Below, in pieces: positions 62,299 to 64,000 of a DNA stretch of 64,000 bases. The DNA is from Tannerella sp. GTDB taxonomy: Bacteria; Bacteroidota; Bacteroidia; Bacteroidales; Tannerellaceae. The position numbers and the translations under genes are program-made. The stretch is from assembly GCA_031276175.1 (NCBI GenBank), contig JAISNP010000109.1, positions 1 to 64,000 of the forward strand, read 5' to 3'. The first letter of the stretch is position 1. Every line of letters begins with the position of its first letter. The notes beneath the pieces are model-generated. The model had not been told where the DNA came from, did not search any database, and saw nothing but the letters and a program-made list of their open reading frames with translations.

Positions 62299-63831
62299 TC
62301 AGTATCCCGGATTTTGTTTCAGATTCGGATTGATTGCTATTTCGTTGCTCGAAATGGGGACAAGGTTGTCGCGATTGATGTCGTAGCCGTTTGCGAATTT
62401 AGTTTCGATTTTTTGCCCCAGGGCGCCGACGACGTCGCAGGGATAGTATTCCGGCCCGGCGTTCCAGCGTTTGATGTCGTCCCAGAACTGGCCTTCGAGG
62501 GCAAGCTCGATGCGTCGTTCGTGGCGCAGTATTTTGCGCGCTTCGGCCTGATTCAATCCTTTTTCTACGGGTTTTATTTTCACGTCGTCGCGTTCCGTGC
62601 GGATACGGTTGATGATGTCGATGGCGGCATTTATGTCTCCGCCGGTTTCGATCAGCGCCTCCGCGCGGCAGAGGAGCACGTCGCCGTAGCGTACAACCAT
62701 AAAGTCGAGGTCGGACTGATACTCTACCACCTGCCGGGTCTCAATCGTATATTTGCGGATGCCGAAGCCTACCTGCTGTCCGGTATGGTTCTTGATTTCA
62801 TCCGGATAGAGTTGTCCCTGGAAAGAGGCGCCCGGGCGCAGCACGGTGAAATCCAGACGCGGATCGCGGTTTGCATACGGATTTGCCGGGTCTATCGGCG
62901 AGCCGTCGATCGTTTCGTATTCGTCTACCAGCAGTTGGGTGGGCGCCGTCGAGTTGGAGCCGTCCATGCCGTATTTCAGGTTTTGCGGCTGGAAGTAACG
63001 GTCGAAGCAACTGCCCTGGCTGTTGGGGCCTCCCATAAAGCCGAGGGCAAACAGCGTCTCGATGTTTCCTTCGTTTTCGGGCTGAAACAGGCCGTAGTAC
63101 GACGGGAACAGGCCGTATTTCCCCAGTCCGTCAATCTTGTCGCAATATTCCAGCACCTTGTCCCATTGCGACGTGTAGAGGTAAGCCTTCATTTTCATTC
63201 CGTAGGCTGCCCCCAGGGTAGCCTGTCCTGCTTTTCCGTCTTTAGGGAGGCGTTTAATGGCTTCGTCGAAATCCTTGTGCGCCTGTTCCCAGGATTCTTC
63301 CGTCGTGTTGCGCGTCAACTCTTTCGATTCGGCGGGGGTGAGCGTCTTTGTTACAACAGGCACACCGCCGTAGGTACGGGTCAGAAGGTCGTAGGCCACG
63401 CCGCGCAGGAAGTAGGCTTCGCCGATAATCCGTTCCTTCTCGGCGTTGTCGAAGCCGGGGATCTTGTCGATGTTTTCGAAAAGATAATTGGTACGGTATA
63501 TCAGTTGATAACAGTCTCTCCAGCGGTTGGGTACAAACAGCGTCATGTTCGGCGTGATTGTTCCGTTTCCGATTTGCGCCATGCGGGTTTCCCAGTTAGC
63601 CCACTGGTAGGCGTTGGGCGTACAGGCGTCGATGCCGGGGCCATAGCCGTAGAGGAAGTACGAGCGGAGCGAAGCGTAACAGCCGTTGAGCGCCAGTGTA
63701 GCGTCTTCGGGCGTTTGCCAGAAGATGGCGTCGGTGATCTGGTCGTCGGGCGCTACATCCAGATAGCTTTCACATGCATTAAAACTCAGTAATATGACGG
63801 CAGAAAATATGCCGGTGAATATCTTTTTCAT
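62299..63831 (-). CDS. RagB/SusD family nutrient uptake lipoprotein
   Basis: FNACESYLDVAPDDQITDAIFWQTPEDATLALNGCYASLR; C-terminal IAINPNLKQNPGY. Confidence 0.93.
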   Translation of the reverse strand: MKKIFTGIFSAVILLSFNACESYLDVAPDDQITDAIFWQTPEDATLALNGCYASLRSYFLYGYGPGIDACTPNAYQWANWETRMAQIGNGTITPNMTLFVPNRWRDCYQLIYRTNYLFENIDKIPGFDNAEKERIIGEAYFLRGVAYDLLTRTYGGVPVVTKTLTPAESKELTRNTTEESWEQAHKDFDEAIKRLPKDGKAGQATLGAAYGMKMKAYLYTSQWDKVLEYCDKIDGLGKYGLFPSYYGLFQPENEGNIETLFALGFMGGPNSQGSCFDRYFQPQNLKYGMDGSNSTAPTQLLVDEYETIDGSPIDPANPYANRDPRLDFTVLRPGASFQGQLYPDEIKNHTGQQVGFGIRKYTIETRQVVEYQSDLDFMVVRYGDVLLCRAEALIETGGDINAAIDIINRIRTERDDVKIKPVEKGLNQAEARKILRHERRIELALEGQFWDDIKRWNAGPEYYPCDVVGALGQKIETKFANGYDINRDNLVPISSNEIAINPNLKQNPGY

Positions 63832-63858
63832 ATCGCTTTTATATTTGAAATTAAATAA

Positions 63859-64000
63859 TCAGAATGTTACATTCAAACCGAAAGAAAATACGCGCGGTAC
63901 GGGGTATTGATAGTATCCGTTGCCCATCGTGTCTCTTTCGGGGTCAAATCCTTCATAGTCCTTTGTCACCAGTGTGAATACTTCGGAGACATTGACATAG
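63859..64000 (-). CDS. SusC/RagA TonB-linked outer membrane protein, C-terminal fragment (runs off window)
   Basis: Minus-strand translation YVNVSEVFTLVTKDYEGFDPERDTMGNGYYQYPVPRVFSFGLNVTF*. Confidence 0.9.
   Translation of the reverse strand, partial: YVNVSEVFTLVTKDYEGFDPERDTMGNGYYQYPVPRVFSFGLNVTF

Overview
This is a 64-kb chromosomal window from a Bacteroidales-type bacterium (Porphyromonas/Tannerella-like by gene content). No tRNA, rRNA or CRISPR was recognised. Core content: PatB/MalY aminotransferase; a TPR protein and outer-membrane protein pair; DUF4139 protein; Oar-like TonB receptor; waaA; gltX; PgpH-like 7TM-HD hydrolase; SDR; GT39-like glycosyltransferase; primary sigma factor; MBL hydrolase; a complete type IX secretion core operon (porP-porK-porL-porM-porN) followed by ribF; a heme operon of hmuR-hmuY-hmuY2-hmuS(CobN-like)-hmuT-hmuU(ExbB/MotA)-hmuV(DUF2149) type; MATE exporter; panD/panC; short starch synthase plus DUF4270 lipoprotein; dapA; ligA; a glycan-type locus (methyltransferase, GT2, membrane proteins); a TIM-barrel epimerase; SusD and the end of a SusC. 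Two decayed IS elements (ISAs1-like and IS1182-like) are present. The most unusual signal is a repeated architecture seen three times (about 19.2-22.3 kb, 55.7-57.3 kb, 58.5-61.1 kb): a 21-bp palindromic tandem array, then a Bacteroidetes TAnnTTTG promoter 21-23 nt before an ATG, then a short ORF with a G9/G10 tract after about 30-40 codons (two of the three also carry in-frame 21-nt/7-aa repeats), ending at or just before a membrane glycosyltransferase-like, membrane-protein or methyltransferase gene. One of the three is OFF by exactly one G. This suggests an undescribed family of phase-variable leader cistrons. Other intergenic arrays with 21- or 42-bp periods occur at 60-448, 8919-9002 and 46041-46875. 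The array at 60-448 is flanked by 26-bp inverted repeats.
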